Assembly: GCF_001649575.2 (NCBI RefSeq)
Contig: NC_051446.1
Coordinates: 20,135,726-20,199,725 of the forward strand
Direction: 5' to 3'
Source: Kryptolebias marmoratus
Taxonomy: Eukaryota > Chordata > Actinopteri > Cyprinodontiformes > Rivulidae
DNA: 64,000 nucleotides
Position numbers and translations under genes: made by a program. Each line of letters opens with the position of its first letter. Within the stretch, counting starts at the first letter, position 1. The notes under the pieces were generated by a model that was not told where the DNA came from, did no database searches, and worked only from the letters and a program-made list of their open reading frames with translations. Positions 35,649-48,139 of this stretch are shown here, one piece after another.

Positions 35649-38600
35649 GGTATTGAACGCAGCACAGCAGAGATAAAACGAGTGAGTTGCATTACTGCCA
35701 AAATGATTTGTGACAGAATAATCAGCAGCAAACTAGAAGTGTACAGCTGCTTTAAAATCTATTTGCAGTGCTTCATTTTTGACTGTAAAGTAACAGAAGC
35801 AGCAATTAGATCTTGTGAAGTTAAAGATGCGAGAAAATAAAGAGAAAGAAAAGGTCTTTGAATGGTTTCTGGATTAGTGCGAGACGACTGGAATCACACT
35901 TTCCCGTCTTTTCGCTGACAGAAAGGAAGCGATTGTAGCGCCGTCGTTAGCACGGAGGCCGAGTCAGAAAAAGGTCAGCTTATTTACCCCTCTGCAAAAG
36001 CCCATTCTTTGGGCGAACTGTAGGCTAAACAAAGCAGCCATTATTGCACAAATGTGGAAATAGCATTGACCTTCTCCTCTGGCATGCAGACAGAGGAGAC
36101 GATGCAGTAAGAAAGCAAAGAGGAAAGAAAACTACGAGTCGTCAAGATCCAGCCGTCAATAAAGTTGAAAGTCATGTATGTTCATGTCAAACCGAGTCAG
36201 GCTTTTAATTGCTACATAAGGTTAAAAAACAAGCACATGGCGAATTATACACAGAAAGTGGACTCTTTCAGTTCTAAAACTTTTTACACATTCGAAAAAA
36301 AACGTCACAATCTGGTCCCCAACAGGTGAAGCACAACCTCAGGGGAACAACAACACACCACACTACTCCATGTCAAAGACAGCAGTCCAATACTTCTACT
36401 AAAATACATCTGATTAATCGATCAGTGAGTGGGATTCAATGAGATCTTTGTTGCTCAGAAGAGTAGATTTTTATCTGACTGCACAGCTTTACTATTCACT
36501 TTAATGTTCTTGGACTTTACAAACATGAAAATACGGCATTGCTTGTCGATGTCACAGTGTGGCCTTATGAGCTAGCTTAAACTAATAAAAAAACACTATA
36601 AAACTCTCATAAAGTAAACAGCTTGTCTACAGTAGGCAGCAGAGCAGTCTAAGTGCTGATGGAGAACTATAATTTGTTACAGCACAAACTATTTACCTCC
36701 ATCCTCTGCCTAGTTGTACAGTTTTATCAAACTTTCTTTCAATTTATGTTCCAGAAAATGTTTTATTTTTTATTTTTTTCCCCCTTAAGTGACTCGAACT
36801 TTAGGTCTTGACAATAAAAGTAGTTACAACCCAGTACGTCAGAAACGTTTGGCGTCAGACGCTGACGAAAACAATATTGTGCATTTTAAAAAGTATCTAA
36901 AAACTTTAATATCATTGCATCGTGTACAAATACACTATATACACACAATGCAGACAAACTGTAGTTTTATGCTGTGTTGTTTTATTGTCTCATTTGCTAT
37001 TTTTTCTGGGGTTTTTTATCCTCTCTGTAATCTTACTGCTGTAAGATGTGACTCATGTTACCTTATCCTATTCCTAACCTTGGTTATATTCATAAATATA
37101 TGCATATATTGGCAGTTTTCAGACCAGTCAAGCCCCTGACTTGATTCTTAGATTTGTACTCAGATGTAAAGTGGATCTAACAGAAAAAGGGAAGCGACTT
37201 CCTTTCATTTAAGACAGGCATTAAAAAGCTGAAGTGGAGACTGAACTCTAGGAGAGCGATTGTGAACGGGTTTGGGAGACTGAATAATTAAAAAAGGGCA
37301 TGCTTCCTGCCCGCTGTGTGTCGCTTTACACACACACACACACAGACACACACACACATCCAAGAGAGGCACAATCCTCACCAGGGCAGGGACTGAGAAG
37401 AGACGTCATCTGGAAAGAGTAATCATTTTCCCCTCAAACACAGCGCAGTTTGTGAACTAATTGGGTGAATCTGGAATTAATTTGCTGACATTAAGCCTTT
37501 GGGGTCTGCTCCGGCAAGACTTTACTTTCTAAGAATGTGAAGAGTCGCCGGTGAAGCCTCGAGCTTAAAGCTGAAAGGGAGCCTCTCGTTCTGATGCCTG
37601 CTGACATTTCTACATCTGACAGCGATGGATTTCCACACTTGTCTGCTATTTCTGTCTGTTAATACTGCAGGGAATCTTTTATTGAGAGAGTTTTCTCAAT
37701 GAAACATCCGAGTGACGGATAAATCCAGAAAATCCATACTCAATCCCAAACATAACACAACGGGCTGTACTTCTCACCTGGATGCGCTCCAGTCCACGGA
37801 GGGGAGAAAAGACATCAATGCGAAGCATTAAGAGAAAGCTTTCCAGCATCAATAAGACTTTTACGGCAAATCCTGCAGTTTTGGCAACATTAGATCCTGA
37901 ATCGCCCCAAAACAAACATCAAATTTAACTGTCTTCAGCCATAATTGTCAACTTTTTACATTTCATTTTCAGTTTGCCAAAGTCCACTGTTCTCAAAGGA
38001 ACTTCTTGCAGTGAAATAAAACATCTATTATTTCTGCTCAACTACTGCGCCGAGAAGATTTCCTTTTATGCAAAAGACTGGCGAGGATTGGCTCACATAT
38101 GTACTCCGAGCACATTCCCACCAAGTTCATTTCAATATTTGTTCAGTAATTATGATGAAAAATCTTCAGCAGCTGCTGTGGTTCCTTTAACACAACATCG
38201 CAATATGACTCGCAGTGTAAATCTTTAAAGATTAAAGTGATTTAGGATTAGACGGGGAAACTGTTTTGCACGGATGTTCTTTAATTTTATTACGCTGCGA
38301 CAAATCCTTCTACTGTACAAACATCTTTTAACAGCCAGTCGAGGCAAAAAACACTGGAACTACATGAAGCCGCAGCGATTTCCCCCTCCCACCCCCAATC
38401 TTCACATAAAATACCAAAAATCAAATAGATGACAAATTAATCTTTTCAGACAAACAGCGCCTTGTCTTATTCTTGAAGACACCCAGGCAGAAAGAAGCAG
38501 CATTTTTGCAGAAAGATGTAAAATATAGTAAACGCTTGACATTATTTTTGGTTATGTTGCCAAAAAAAAAGTGTTTCCACAGTAAAAGCTTTAGATCAAA

Positions 38601-38752
38601 TCTCCCGATCAATCGTCGAACACGCCGCAACCCTGGAGTCTGACTATATTTTCCTTTCTTTTCCAGCTGACGCTACAACCTTTAGAAATTTAGATTATAT
38701 AGTTAACTGAATTCTGTCAGGATCCTTGCCAAAATAAACCTTCACAGAATGA
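35649..38752. other. Non-coding block
   Basis: No gene is supported. A 116-codon plus-strand frame near 36789-37139 is AT-rich and hydrophobic by composition, with no family resemblance. A CA tract lies at about 37328-37358. The 37440-37560 stretch is repeat-poor and could be a conserved element. Confidence 0.45.
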
Positions 38753-39262
38753 AAGGCCTCGCATTTCTTGGATGACGCATACTTCAACATCAAATTTTAG
38801 CTGTGAAATCGACTGGATTATATCTAATTTTGTGTTTTCTAAGGTCCATTAGCTGTGGTAGCCATCTTGAATAGGATCGGGTCCACGAGGTAATCAGTTG
38901 TAGACATAGATCCAATGACTATTTCCTGAAAGTTTCATTTAAATTCATTAGATTTTGTTGTTAACAGACAAACAAAGTTGACTCCAAAGTGCTAAACAAA
39001 GATCTTGTGCATTCGGGGATCAGCCTCAGCTACTACCACCCCAAATATTAGGTCAAGATCTGTAAAACCGACTGAGTTATAGCTATTTTTGTGCTCTTTA
39101 AGGTCTGCTGGTTGTGGCAGCCATATTGAATCTGGTGGATTTCAAAGGTTAATTGGTTGTCGATGTACGTCTAATGAATACTTTCTGAAGGTTGTACTAA
39201 AATTTGTCCAGTGGTTTATGAGGTACTTTGGTAACACACAGACAGGCAGAAACATTATCTGC
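38753..39262 (-). repeat. Unclassified dispersed repeat, copy D (two tandem modules)
   Basis: Two modules in the same reverse orientation follow each other: GTGGTAGCCATCTTGAAT near 38855 and GTGGCAGCCATATTGAAT near 39113, each followed by the TTAATTGGTTGT / AATCAGTTGTAGAC and AAGTTTCATT blocks. The 5' end with CACACAGACAGGCAGAAACA closes the locus. The outer 3' terminus is degraded. Confidence 0.8.
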
Positions 39263-39268
39263 CTTCAC

Positions 39269-39304
39269 ATATATATATATATATATAGAGAGAGAGATAG
39301 CTAG

Positions 39305-39336
<32 letters not shown>
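39269..39336. repeat. Compound microsatellite (AT)n-(AG)n-(GATA)n-(GA)n
   Basis: Successive AT, AG, TAGA and GA tracts lie directly next to the 5' end of repeat copy D. Confidence 0.95.
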
Positions 39337-39337
<1 letters not shown>

Positions 39338-40033
39338 TTTTTTTTCTTGACTTAATTTCCCACTGGAGCTTGACAGGAAAATTGTGTGAAGAAACAACTG
39401 TTAACATTATCTGACAGTGTGAAGCAGGGATACGCTGAGCAATCTCCATCCCTCTTACCGCTGATTCCTATCAAAAGCCGGAGCTCGGCGAGCCTCTTCA
39501 GAGACTCAGACATGAGAACCTCCAGAAAGGAAACTGGACCCACGGAGGAAAAACACCTCCAGTCTCTCACATTCCCTCAGAAAAAACAAACACGTCTCAA
39601 TGACAGCACTGTTTATAGTTCTCGTGTTGCAAACCATTATTACCAACATGTTATTTTATTTAAAAAAAAAAAAAAAAAAGGATCCGTTTTCTTTCCACTA
39701 GAGCACAATTAGAACAATGGAGCCTATTTTTCCGTTTCAGATGTTGGAGTTCTTCCAGAGGTAAATCTGTCAGTACTGGACCAAAACAGAGAAAGAGAAA
39801 ACAGGAAGGTGTGGACACCCTGCAGCAACAACTGGGCTCTGCTATTAATATCAGCTTTCATGCCTAAAGCCTCATCAGCACCTCGGCCAGAGAAGAGTGT
39901 GATTTTTTTGAACTGAACACTGTCCGTGACAGCGTGGGCAGGGGACAGTTTGACAATTATATTTAGCTTGATTAGCATGCTAAATATAACGCTTTCAAAG
40001 TGCAGAAATGCTGGACTGTTGGTGCTAGTAATT
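39337..40033. other. Non-coding block
   Basis: No gene was recognised. It contains an A-run at 39662-39679. The frame at 39386-39712 ends in that run and has no homology I recognise. Confidence 0.5.
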
Positions 40034-40429
40034 TACAACCACAACTCCAAAAATGATGGGGTGTGCAAAATGTAAATAAAAACAGAATGCAGAGCTTTGC
40101 AGTTCTCATAATCCCATATTTTGAACATGGCAAACATATCAAATTGCACCTCTTTTTCGAACAGGATGACGTGGTTTTCAAGTTCATGGCAGCAACACAT
40201 CCCCAAAAAGTCTGTAATAGTAAGAGGTACAAAAAAGAAACAGATGGAGGATCATCTTGCAACAGATCAGTATAAAAAAGGGCATTTTAGAGAGGTTGAA
40301 TATCTCAGAAGTAAAGATGGGCAGAGGTTTACAAGTCAGCAAAAAACTGTCTAAAAATAGAACAGCTTTTAAAAAAATTGTTTTTCAACAGAAAATTGGG
40401 AAGACTTTGAATTTCCCATCATCTCCAGT

Positions 40430-40960
40430 TCATAATGTCATCAAAAGATGTTAAGAATCTGGAGAAACTTCTGAGCTTAAAGGACAAGACTAGATGCCCG
40501 TGATCTTCAGGCCCTCAGGCAGCAATGCAATAAAACCAGGTTTGATTTTGTTAAAGATGTCACTGCATGGACTCAGGAACACTTCCACAGATCATTGTCT
40601 GTAAACACAGCTCACCGTGCCGTCCACAGATGCTGTTAAAGCTCTATCAGGCAAAGAAGAAGCTAGATGTGAACACCACCCGGAAATGCTGCTACCTTCT
40701 TTAGACCAAAGCTCATTTAAAATAGACTAAGCAAAGAGAAAAACATAATGCTTTCGTCCAGATTTCTTTTTTTTTTTTTTAAATCAGGAAAGGCCTTGGA
40801 TATTTCAGAATGACAATGCTAAACCGCCACAGCATCCATTCTAACAGCATGGCTTCATAGAAGAAGTGTCCAGGTGTTGGACTGGCCTGCCTGCAGTCCA
40901 GACCTCTCACCAACTGTAAACATTTGGCACATCATGAAATTAAAAAAAAAAAAAAATTGC
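40430..40960 (+). pseudogene. Broken Tc1-type transposase
   Basis: The remnant includes HNVIKRC-like and LRQQCNKTRFDFVKDVTAW blocks of the N-terminal half, then, after a deletion, the FQNDNAKP block and the WTGLPAV block. Multiple stops and frame changes are present. The central catalytic region is lost. Confidence 0.8.
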
Positions 40961-41027
40961 CAAAGCAGACCCAGAACTGTTGAGCAGCCAGAATCCTACA
41001 TCGGATAAGAACGAGGACATTCCCCTC

Positions 41028-41686
41028 TGTTACGCCCCAAGGTCTAGGGGTCCAGGGGCGATAACATAAAATGTGTCCAGAGGAACCAATGGAGGGTAAA
41101 ATTAATTACAAAATAAATTTTCACAAAACAATACAATTTAACCCAATTAATGCAACACAAAATGATTAACTCAAGAATATCAAGTGCAAATTAAAGGTAC
41201 AAAAGTTGTTCAATCAAGTCCATTCAAAATAAACTCAAAAAATAACCCCAAAAGGGAAAACAAAAGAACACACACAGGAAATGCTACGGGGAGCACCAAG
41301 CCTCCCAACCACAAGCTTCCAACTGGTAGTTAACTAGAGCAAAGTCAAGATTGCTGAACTAAACAAACAGAAACAAGACCAACCTAGTCAGTATCTGCTT
41401 GAAGCAGTTGCAAAAAAAAACCCAAGCTAATGGGGACAGCTTCACAGAACCTCTTCCAACTAGCTGTCCCACCAGAGGAATGAATCCAGGAGCCTTTTAT
41501 ATGGTGCAGGTGAGCCTCATCACCAGCTGATTGACTTGACAGTCCTCTGCTGGTCCAATGGTGTAGCTGCTCTCCAGTGGTGTAACTGCTCTCCAGCAGC
41601 CTTCAGACAGCCAATCAAGAAGGTGTGGTCCCACAGCTGATCCTGCATAACCAAAAGGGAGCCTCAAGAGGCCAGGGGCCGTAACA
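41028..41686. mobile_element. Non-autonomous hAT-like element nested in the Tc1-type copy
   Basis: The ends read TGTTACGCCCC at 41028 and GGGGCCGTAACA at 41686, imperfect inverted repeats of about 20 bases with TGTTACG exact. CCCTC flanks both sides (41023-41027 and 41687-41691), a likely target duplication. Removing one copy restores continuity of the host element. The 659-bp interior has no transposase frame. The terminal sequence suggests hAT, but 5-bp flanking repeats are shorter than the usual 8 bp, so the superfamily is uncertain. Confidence 0.75.
41493..41503 (-). promoter_or_regulatory. TATA-like box inside the nested element
   Basis: On the minus strand the element contains CATATAAAAGG, a close TATA-box match. 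It could be the remnant promoter of a full-length parent element reading towards lower coordinates. There is no coding sequence behind it. Confidence 0.3.
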
Positions 41687-41979
41687 CCCTCCAAAAATTT
41701 CCAGCAGCTGCTCTCCTCAGTTCCAGACTGTTATTAAAAGAAGAGTGGTAAACATGGCCCTGTCATAACATCTTTGAGATGTGTGGGTGCCATAAAATTC
41801 AAAATGACTTAGAGTTTTTCCCCAAAAAAATGGTACAACTTCTTCGTTCAAACATTTGATCCATTTACTATTTTCCATTGTGAATAAAATATGCGTTTGT
41901 GAGCTTTGCAAATCATTGCATTCCGTTTTTGTTTACATTTCACACAACATGCCAACTTTTTTTTAAAATTGGGGTTGTA

Positions 41980-42961
41980 GAGCTTGTGCAGAACCACTGC
42001 TGAATGTAAAGGAGCTCCCCCTCTGCTATTTACATCCAATCAATAAAATTTTGGTTCTAGCTGTTCAACAAGCTGAGGTTATCAGAATGCGTGGCAGCCA
42101 AAGCTGAAAACACTTCCCCGTGCAGGAAAAATGCCTGTAGCGTGCCAACCTGCTGAGCAGAGGAAAGGCGTGGCCTGCTTTGTGAGGGTGCACTGCTCTC
42201 GTCACCAGCTTGGTGTCAGCGAGAGGCCAGGCTCCGGCTAAGACGGTCTGCCCGAGTCCAGCCGGCTCCCTCTGGGTCGCGTCCAGGAAAAGCCGGCGTG
42301 ATTCAGAGCTTCCTGGTCCGAGGAGAAAGAGGTGCTTCCACAGCCCGTCTCCCCACAAAGCACGCCCAACAACACACACATCACTCACTTGTCTCCCTGC
42401 GGTCGGTCAGACAGCCAACTCCGTGCCGTACTCAAGCTTACGTTGGGCGGAGGCCAAGTCAAACAACGTGCTGATAAAGTCCAGAGCAGAGCGGTGAGAG
42501 GAACACCATGCTGCCACACACAAGACGGGGATTCACAGAGCCAGGTCCACTTATGGTTAATTTCACTTTGACTTATGTTCCCAGCTCTGGCAATTGATTT
42601 TAATGGAAATAATTGCAACAAGTTAACTGTTGACCTAAGAGAATAGCCCAACATTGGTGAAATACAGTCGCCGCAGGGAAAGAAATGCGTGGCCAGAAAT
42701 ACACTTTTTAAAACAAACCTGCAGGTTGTTCACTCTAACTTGGAGGCACACTGACAAATAACCCTCAAACCTGTCAGCTGTCAACTGGAGTCACAGCAGT
42801 TGCTTTTGGGCACTCTAGCGACAAAAATGTTTTTTTTTTCTTTTTCATACAACTTGCTAAATCATCTGAGTGTCATGTTGCATGTTATGTCATTCCATCT
42901 TTTTTCAGTTAAATGTTATTGCATCCACAGTAAAGGTCTACCATTCTCTATCCATTCCTGC
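41980..42961. other. Non-coding block, GC-rich at 42100-42560
   Basis: No gene is supported. A minus-strand frame at 42065-42388 (107 codons) and another at 42385-42654 are unrecognised and overlap equally open frames on the other strand. Confidence 0.4.
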
Positions 42962-43402
42962 CAGAGTTTCAAACTAAGATCATCTTATGTTAAGAAATGA
43001 CGACACTGCAGTCGCTTTTGGTGAAACTTTGAAAATAACGTTACGCGCAATCTCATGCAATATCACGAGATGTCACTGCCACAGTACGCGTTGGGAATGA
43101 TTCAGCTACTGCCACATAGCATTTTCGCTCAGTCTCTGTAAAACTGACTAAGCTGTAGCCATTTTTGTGTTGGCTAAAGTCGTTTAGCTTTGGCAGCAAT
43201 CTTAAATTGGATTGGCTCCAAAAGTTAATCTGTTGTAGATGCACATCCAAGGATTCCTTTCTGAAAGTTTGATTAAAATTCATCCAGTGGTTTATGAGAT
43301 ATTTTGGTAAATGTCAGGGGGAAAAAACACACACACACACACACACACACAGGCAAAAACATTGTCATCCACCTTCAACTTTCGGCAGTGGGCGATAATA
43401 AA
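42962..43402 (-). repeat. Unclassified dispersed repeat, copy E (near full length)
   Basis: In reverse orientation it runs from the GAGTTTCAAACTAAGATCATC block through AACGTTACGCGCAATCTCATG, CTACTGCCACATAGC, TTTGGCAGCAATCTTAAATT and GTGGTTTATGAGATATTTTGG to a CA tract at 43328-43350, GGCAAAAACATTGTCATCC and TTCGGCAGTGGGCGATAA at the 5' end. Confidence 0.85.
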
Positions 43403-44638
43403 TCCTCGTATCTTTGGGAGTGTGAACAGGGCCTGGTGTTTTTCTTTAAAAGCAGAATTAGCTGTGAGGTATGCCTGCTCCCAGATCAGTTTTACGAGCT
43501 GTATTTTGGACAGCGTGAGCCTGTTACTGACTTTACAGGACATTTCTTCATCTGAGCCCCCTCTGATGGAGCTTGCAGCACAAGCTTGTCCTCCCTACGT
43601 CCCTCTCCTTACCACAACCTATCATCTCAAAGTCTGCTAATGTGCTATCCTTCAGAAAACCAGGATGAAGCATACACACACACACACACACACAGTTCAG
43701 TCAATTAGTCCTGGCCCAACCTTGCAGCTGAGAGATAAATGGTGTAGGGTCTCAGCAGGCTTTTGCGCAAAGCTGTACTCCTTGTCAGCCGTATGTAGAA
43801 CAGCTCTCTGGAGGACGGCTAGCCCCAACAGCGAGAAGACATGTGGCAAGTGTGCGGCTGAGGAGGGCCTCAAAAGTGCTCAGGCTTGTAATAAAATATG
43901 GCCACAAGGACCCCCAACTCCCTAATCAGAGCTGGTCTGCGGAGCAAGAGGAGCAGCGAAAAAAAGGTGGGAAGGTTGTGTTGGTTCATAAAGCTGTGCA
44001 GCATTTCAGGTCATTCCACTTACACCCCATTAACCATCTGTTTGTCCTGTAGATTTGTTACCTGTCTCCTGCACCGGATCTAATACAGCTCTGTCTTTGT
44101 GCCTTTCAGTAGGGGGAAAAAAATGCATTCACACTGAGCCAGCAAAAACTGAAGATGCTATTTAACGTGTAGAGCAAAATAATCACTGTCAATCAACTGT
44201 TATCACGTGAACACAAAAGGATCTGCAATATCTGATAACAGGCATTGTGTTTTTCGACCAACTCATTGTTTTCCTGGATTTTCTAGATTGTTTCTAGAGG
44301 TGAACATCGCTCTGCTGTAAAGTGGTATCGAAACATTTTTATGATTGCGCATACACACACACGATACTGGTGCATCTCTATATCCAACTGAACTTCTGTC
44401 TGTAGAGAAAAAAAAAAACAGGAAGCAAACACAAGATTGTATCCATGCTGTTCCGCCACAGGTTTGTTGCTACTACTTGTCGCTCTTTCTAACAGGTAAC
44501 TACACCAGCGGCGGAGTTGTTTACAAGCAGGGGGAGCTGCTTGACCTTTCCAAAGCTTATCTAATGCCTGAAATAAGACCTCAAGTGCAGACAAGTTCAA
44601 GAGGAAATGTCCAGAATTAGGGTTGGATGGAAACAAAG
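43403..44638. other. Non-coding block
   Basis: No gene is supported. A CA tract lies at 43673-43694. The remaining frames are short and unrecognised. Confidence 0.5.
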
Positions 44639-44818
44639 AGCGTCGACTTCCAAAGTCAATCAGTTGTAGACATATATCCAGAGATTGGTTTTGCAAGTTT
44701 AATTAAAATCCGTCCACTGGTTCATGAGATATCATGCTAATATGACAAACGAACACACAGATATGGACAAAAACATGGTCGCCCTTTCGCCTGTTTGCGG
44801 CAGGCTGTTAATTGAGAT
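44639..44818 (-). repeat. Unclassified dispersed repeat, copy F (5' part only)
   Basis: CAATCAGTTGTAGACATATATCC, AATTAAAATCCGTCCACTGG and TTCATGAGATATC are followed by ACACACAGATATGGACAAAA and the GTTTGCGGCAGGCTGTTAAT end block. The central and 3' parts are absent. Confidence 0.75.
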
Positions 44819-47800
44819 AAACAGCACGGTTGAACCGTGCAATAAACTGCAACCTGTAGAGCGTTTGAAAAGTGGTGCATTTTAGAACTGAAAGGGAACC
44901 AAAAAAAAAAAAACATTTTTAGTTGACCAATATATGATGGGGGGAAAAATAACTTTCAGAACAAACTGTCACAGTGTGAACTTGGTTTCAGCTGAAGGTA
45001 GGGTAAGTAGAGACCCTCACCTCCACTGGTGTAGTAAATCAGGAGGCTAAGTTGCATTGTCTGCAACAACATGACAATCCTTTTAACACCTGACACGCCG
45101 CGGTAACAAGCCTTTCCCCTCACCAGGGCCTGCTGATAGGTTATATATGGCTCCCACTCCTCACTAACTTTTCACAAGATGTCAATTCTATCAATGCGCA
45201 CACACTCACAGTCACACACACACACACACACACGCGCGCTCGCTCTAAATCAGGCTCCAGTGCCAGCAGGAAGGGGCAGATAGCAGGAGCCCAACAATCA
45301 ACTGCAGGATGTGTAAACACACACACACTCACACTGACTCACAAATACACAATCTTGCACTGCAAGGTGAAAAATTACAGCAGGGGAGGTTCGCATGGCC
45401 TGGTGGATTAACTGCGGAATAAAAGTGCTGATAGGCAACAAAAGAGTAAAAACAGCTATTCATCACCCTGGCGCAGGATCAAACTCACACACTCCTCAAA
45501 CGCCTGCATTGAGTTATTGTACATTGCAGCTTCGGTGGCATTCCCCCCAGATAATGCTGCTCTAACTGAATTGATTAGAGTGTGAAGCGTCCCATCTTTC
45601 CAAAGATGGAGCACGACTCTGTGGGAGAAATCTGGCAATATGTATTTAACAGCTAGACTGAGACTTAAAAAATAAAAAAAATAAAAACTTTCAGTAAGTG
45701 TTTTCTGGAGATCATCAAACATGCAGCTGTCGTGTGGCAATTTTCTCAAACAAATGTGATTTCCGTGCTGCGTTTCTGCTGGTATTGCTATTCTCTGAGA
45801 AGGAGGAAAACAAATTTACACCAGACTTAAACTCCCATAGATTATTAACACTGGCGCTGTTGCAAAATACGAAGGTGTACACATATACTTATGGACCAAT
45901 TAATCATACAGCATTAAAAAACTGGTTAGTTCCAAAAAGGCTTTCTAAAAAATATCAATACTTTATATGAATCAATACAAACAAATCCATTTAATCAGAC
46001 ACTCAGTTGTGTTAATATCAATGCTAGCAGTTTGTCATAAATGACTCTTGTGTATCTCAATAAAATGACTGATGTATAAACCATTTAACTAAATATGCAG
46101 CTCAAGTTCATGTTTATTCTTTCAAGCCTGTAGTACTAATAAATGTTGTGCTAATAAACTATAGACTGTATAAAACTAGACCTAGTGTCCCTGCCTTCTC
46201 TTGTTGTTGGGAATTGAAGCCAGCTGGACTTGGTTCATGGGCGCCGCCATGTTGTAGTTTTTTGAACCAGAGTCTGCGACGCTACAGATGTGGAGCCGTA
46301 AGTCCCGCCTCCTCCCCGCACACAGTCATGGTGTCATATGAGCTGTCCTTTAGGCAGGAAATAACTAATTACAGCTAAACTTATTAGACAAATTAAAATG
46401 TCAACATACAGCAGCAAGATAGGAACTATGGGAATCCAGAAAGATGATCTGATGTGTATTTTTTTATTTTAGGGAAATGTTCTGTTTGCTTACAAGGAGG
46501 AGGCAGGACTTAAAAGCTGTACTGGGACCAGCCGACAGGTAAGGCTGGTCCTGTTTAGGGTTGCAAAGGAGCTGTGTTTTTGCTAAAAAAAAGCAATTTC
46601 CATTTGGGATTAATAAAGTTACTGATTCTGACTGCTCCTAACGTGTTCAAAAACAATCAAACTATTGCCACAAAGTTCAGTTATCTGACCAATAGTTTTG
46701 TATCTCTAAACGTATACTGGTGAAAAACAAAGCATGTCAACAAAAGTGTCACATTTGTGAAGCTGAAAACAAGGAAAGTTGTGTCAAATCAAGTTATATA
46801 ACTAATAATTTATCTACTTAACTGATCTTCTAGGCTGTTAAAACAGAACAAAAGCTTTACAAAATTTCCTTTACAAACCGCCAACTGTTACAGCTTCGTG
46901 TCTTCTCTCAAAGACCAATCAAGACTCCGTTTCATCAAGAATAAAGACGTTAAAAGAGCATCAATATAGTATAAGCCTTGTGTGAAACCTGCAGTGGATG
47001 CTGTGCGATAACTTAAACCCATCAAGTCATTGAGAGCACGTGAAATGACTATAAGGATGTGCATTTACCAAAGAGCAGCGAGCTCAATGAGATCTCTGGG
47101 CCCCGACAGTACATAGCCCCATACAAGGGGGGAGGAAGCGCCATGAAAAAGGATGAATCATGGGATTGTATTCACATTAAAGACCCACTGACTGCCTAAG
47201 GCTTTAGGTCAGCTGTGATGCCTGAGAAGCAGCAACTGTCATCCATGATACAATCGCCAAACTCGCAAATCTCATCAACTTACTCAGAAGAAACCCTGAC
47301 ATACACCTCCGTTTTTTTCCATGTTTTTGACTGCGAGCTAGTTTCTTTTTTGCAACGACCAAACAGCTGCTCCCAGAGATTTTTAGCCCCTCAATTAGGA
47401 GCGAGGATTTGCGGTGGCCTCCATTTCAACTCACCGGGTCACGGGGGTCGTCACGCCTTTTTAAGAAGAGAAAAGCCCTTGTCACTGCGCTCGGTTTCTC
47501 CCCCTGCCTGCCACAAAATGTCTCCTGACACAAAGCCCTCGCACTCCCTATCAGTGCACTCCCGCAGCACTGCCAACAAAATGTGACCTCCTTTTTTTTT
47601 TTTTTCCTCCCACTGCTAAAACAAAAAAAGAAAACTGAACTCACCTCTAGCTCGCCAACTGAAATAAAATAAATGAAAACAACGTGCTTTGCAACTCTGC
47701 CAGGACCTAGCAAAGAAGTTTTTTGTTGTTGTTGTTGTTGTTTTTTTGCTCTCTGCTAACTCCTGCTAGAGAGAGTTTTCCATGTTGGAGTTGAGGTGAC

Positions 47801-48139
47801 GGCTTCAACTTTCTTCGAAGTTACGTTGGAGGCCTGAGGGAAAATGCTTTTGACTGTTTATGTTTGGATGGCTGGTCTGAGCCAAGGCTTGTGAAACAGT
47901 GCAGAAGTCTGACGCTGGCACTGCTCAGACCTGCTGGAAACAAAGCAGAGCTTCCAAAGTGTTGCCATGTCTCTGAATAGTAAGTTGCAAACATGTGAAG
48001 AGGAGGGCGGTTCTTTGTATCAGATTAAAGTTAATTAGCAATTTCTGCTTGAGCTACGATTAAAATTTCACTTGCTCCTAATAAGGTTGTAACAGGATTC
48101 TTTTATATAATGTTTCTGCTCATGTCTATGTGTTGGTTT
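44819..48139. other. Non-coding block
   Basis: No gene is supported. There are CA tracts at about 45213-45233 and 45318-45328, and a TTG tract at about 47723-47741. The 47215-47590 stretch is open on both strands and repeat-poor, possibly conserved. The 46150-46400 stretch, with GGTTCATGGGCGCCGCCATG, may be a fragment of a dispersed repeat. Confidence 0.4.

Larger units (their letters stand above)
40034..41979 (+). mobile_element. Degenerate Tc1/mariner-type transposon with about 70-bp inverted ends
   Basis: The left end (TACAACCACAACTCC, then AAATGTAAATAAAAACAG) matches the reverse complement of the right end (TACAACCCCAATTTTAA, then AAATGTAAACAAAAACGG) over roughly 70 bases with mismatches. 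TA lies at both borders. Between them are transposase remnants: a DNA-binding part near 40430-40700 and the end of the catalytic domain near 40803-40960 (NDNAKP and WTGLPAVQTS-like, for the usual DNAKPH and DWPACSPDLSP). Stops, frameshifts and an internal deletion near 40730-40780 make it non-functional. A younger element interrupts it at 41028-41686. Confidence 0.85.

Noticed and set aside
35165..35731. Long frames crossing the 200-N gap
   Set aside because: They exist only because Ns are read through. The flanking parts are microsatellite-derived.
36789..37139. 116-codon hydrophobic frame that looks like a small membrane protein
   Set aside because: AT-rich DNA gives Phe/Leu/Ile-rich chance frames. 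There is no family match and no gene context.
42065..42388. 107-codon minus-strand frame
   Set aside because: GC-rich and also open on the other strand, with no recognisable family and no splice or promoter context.
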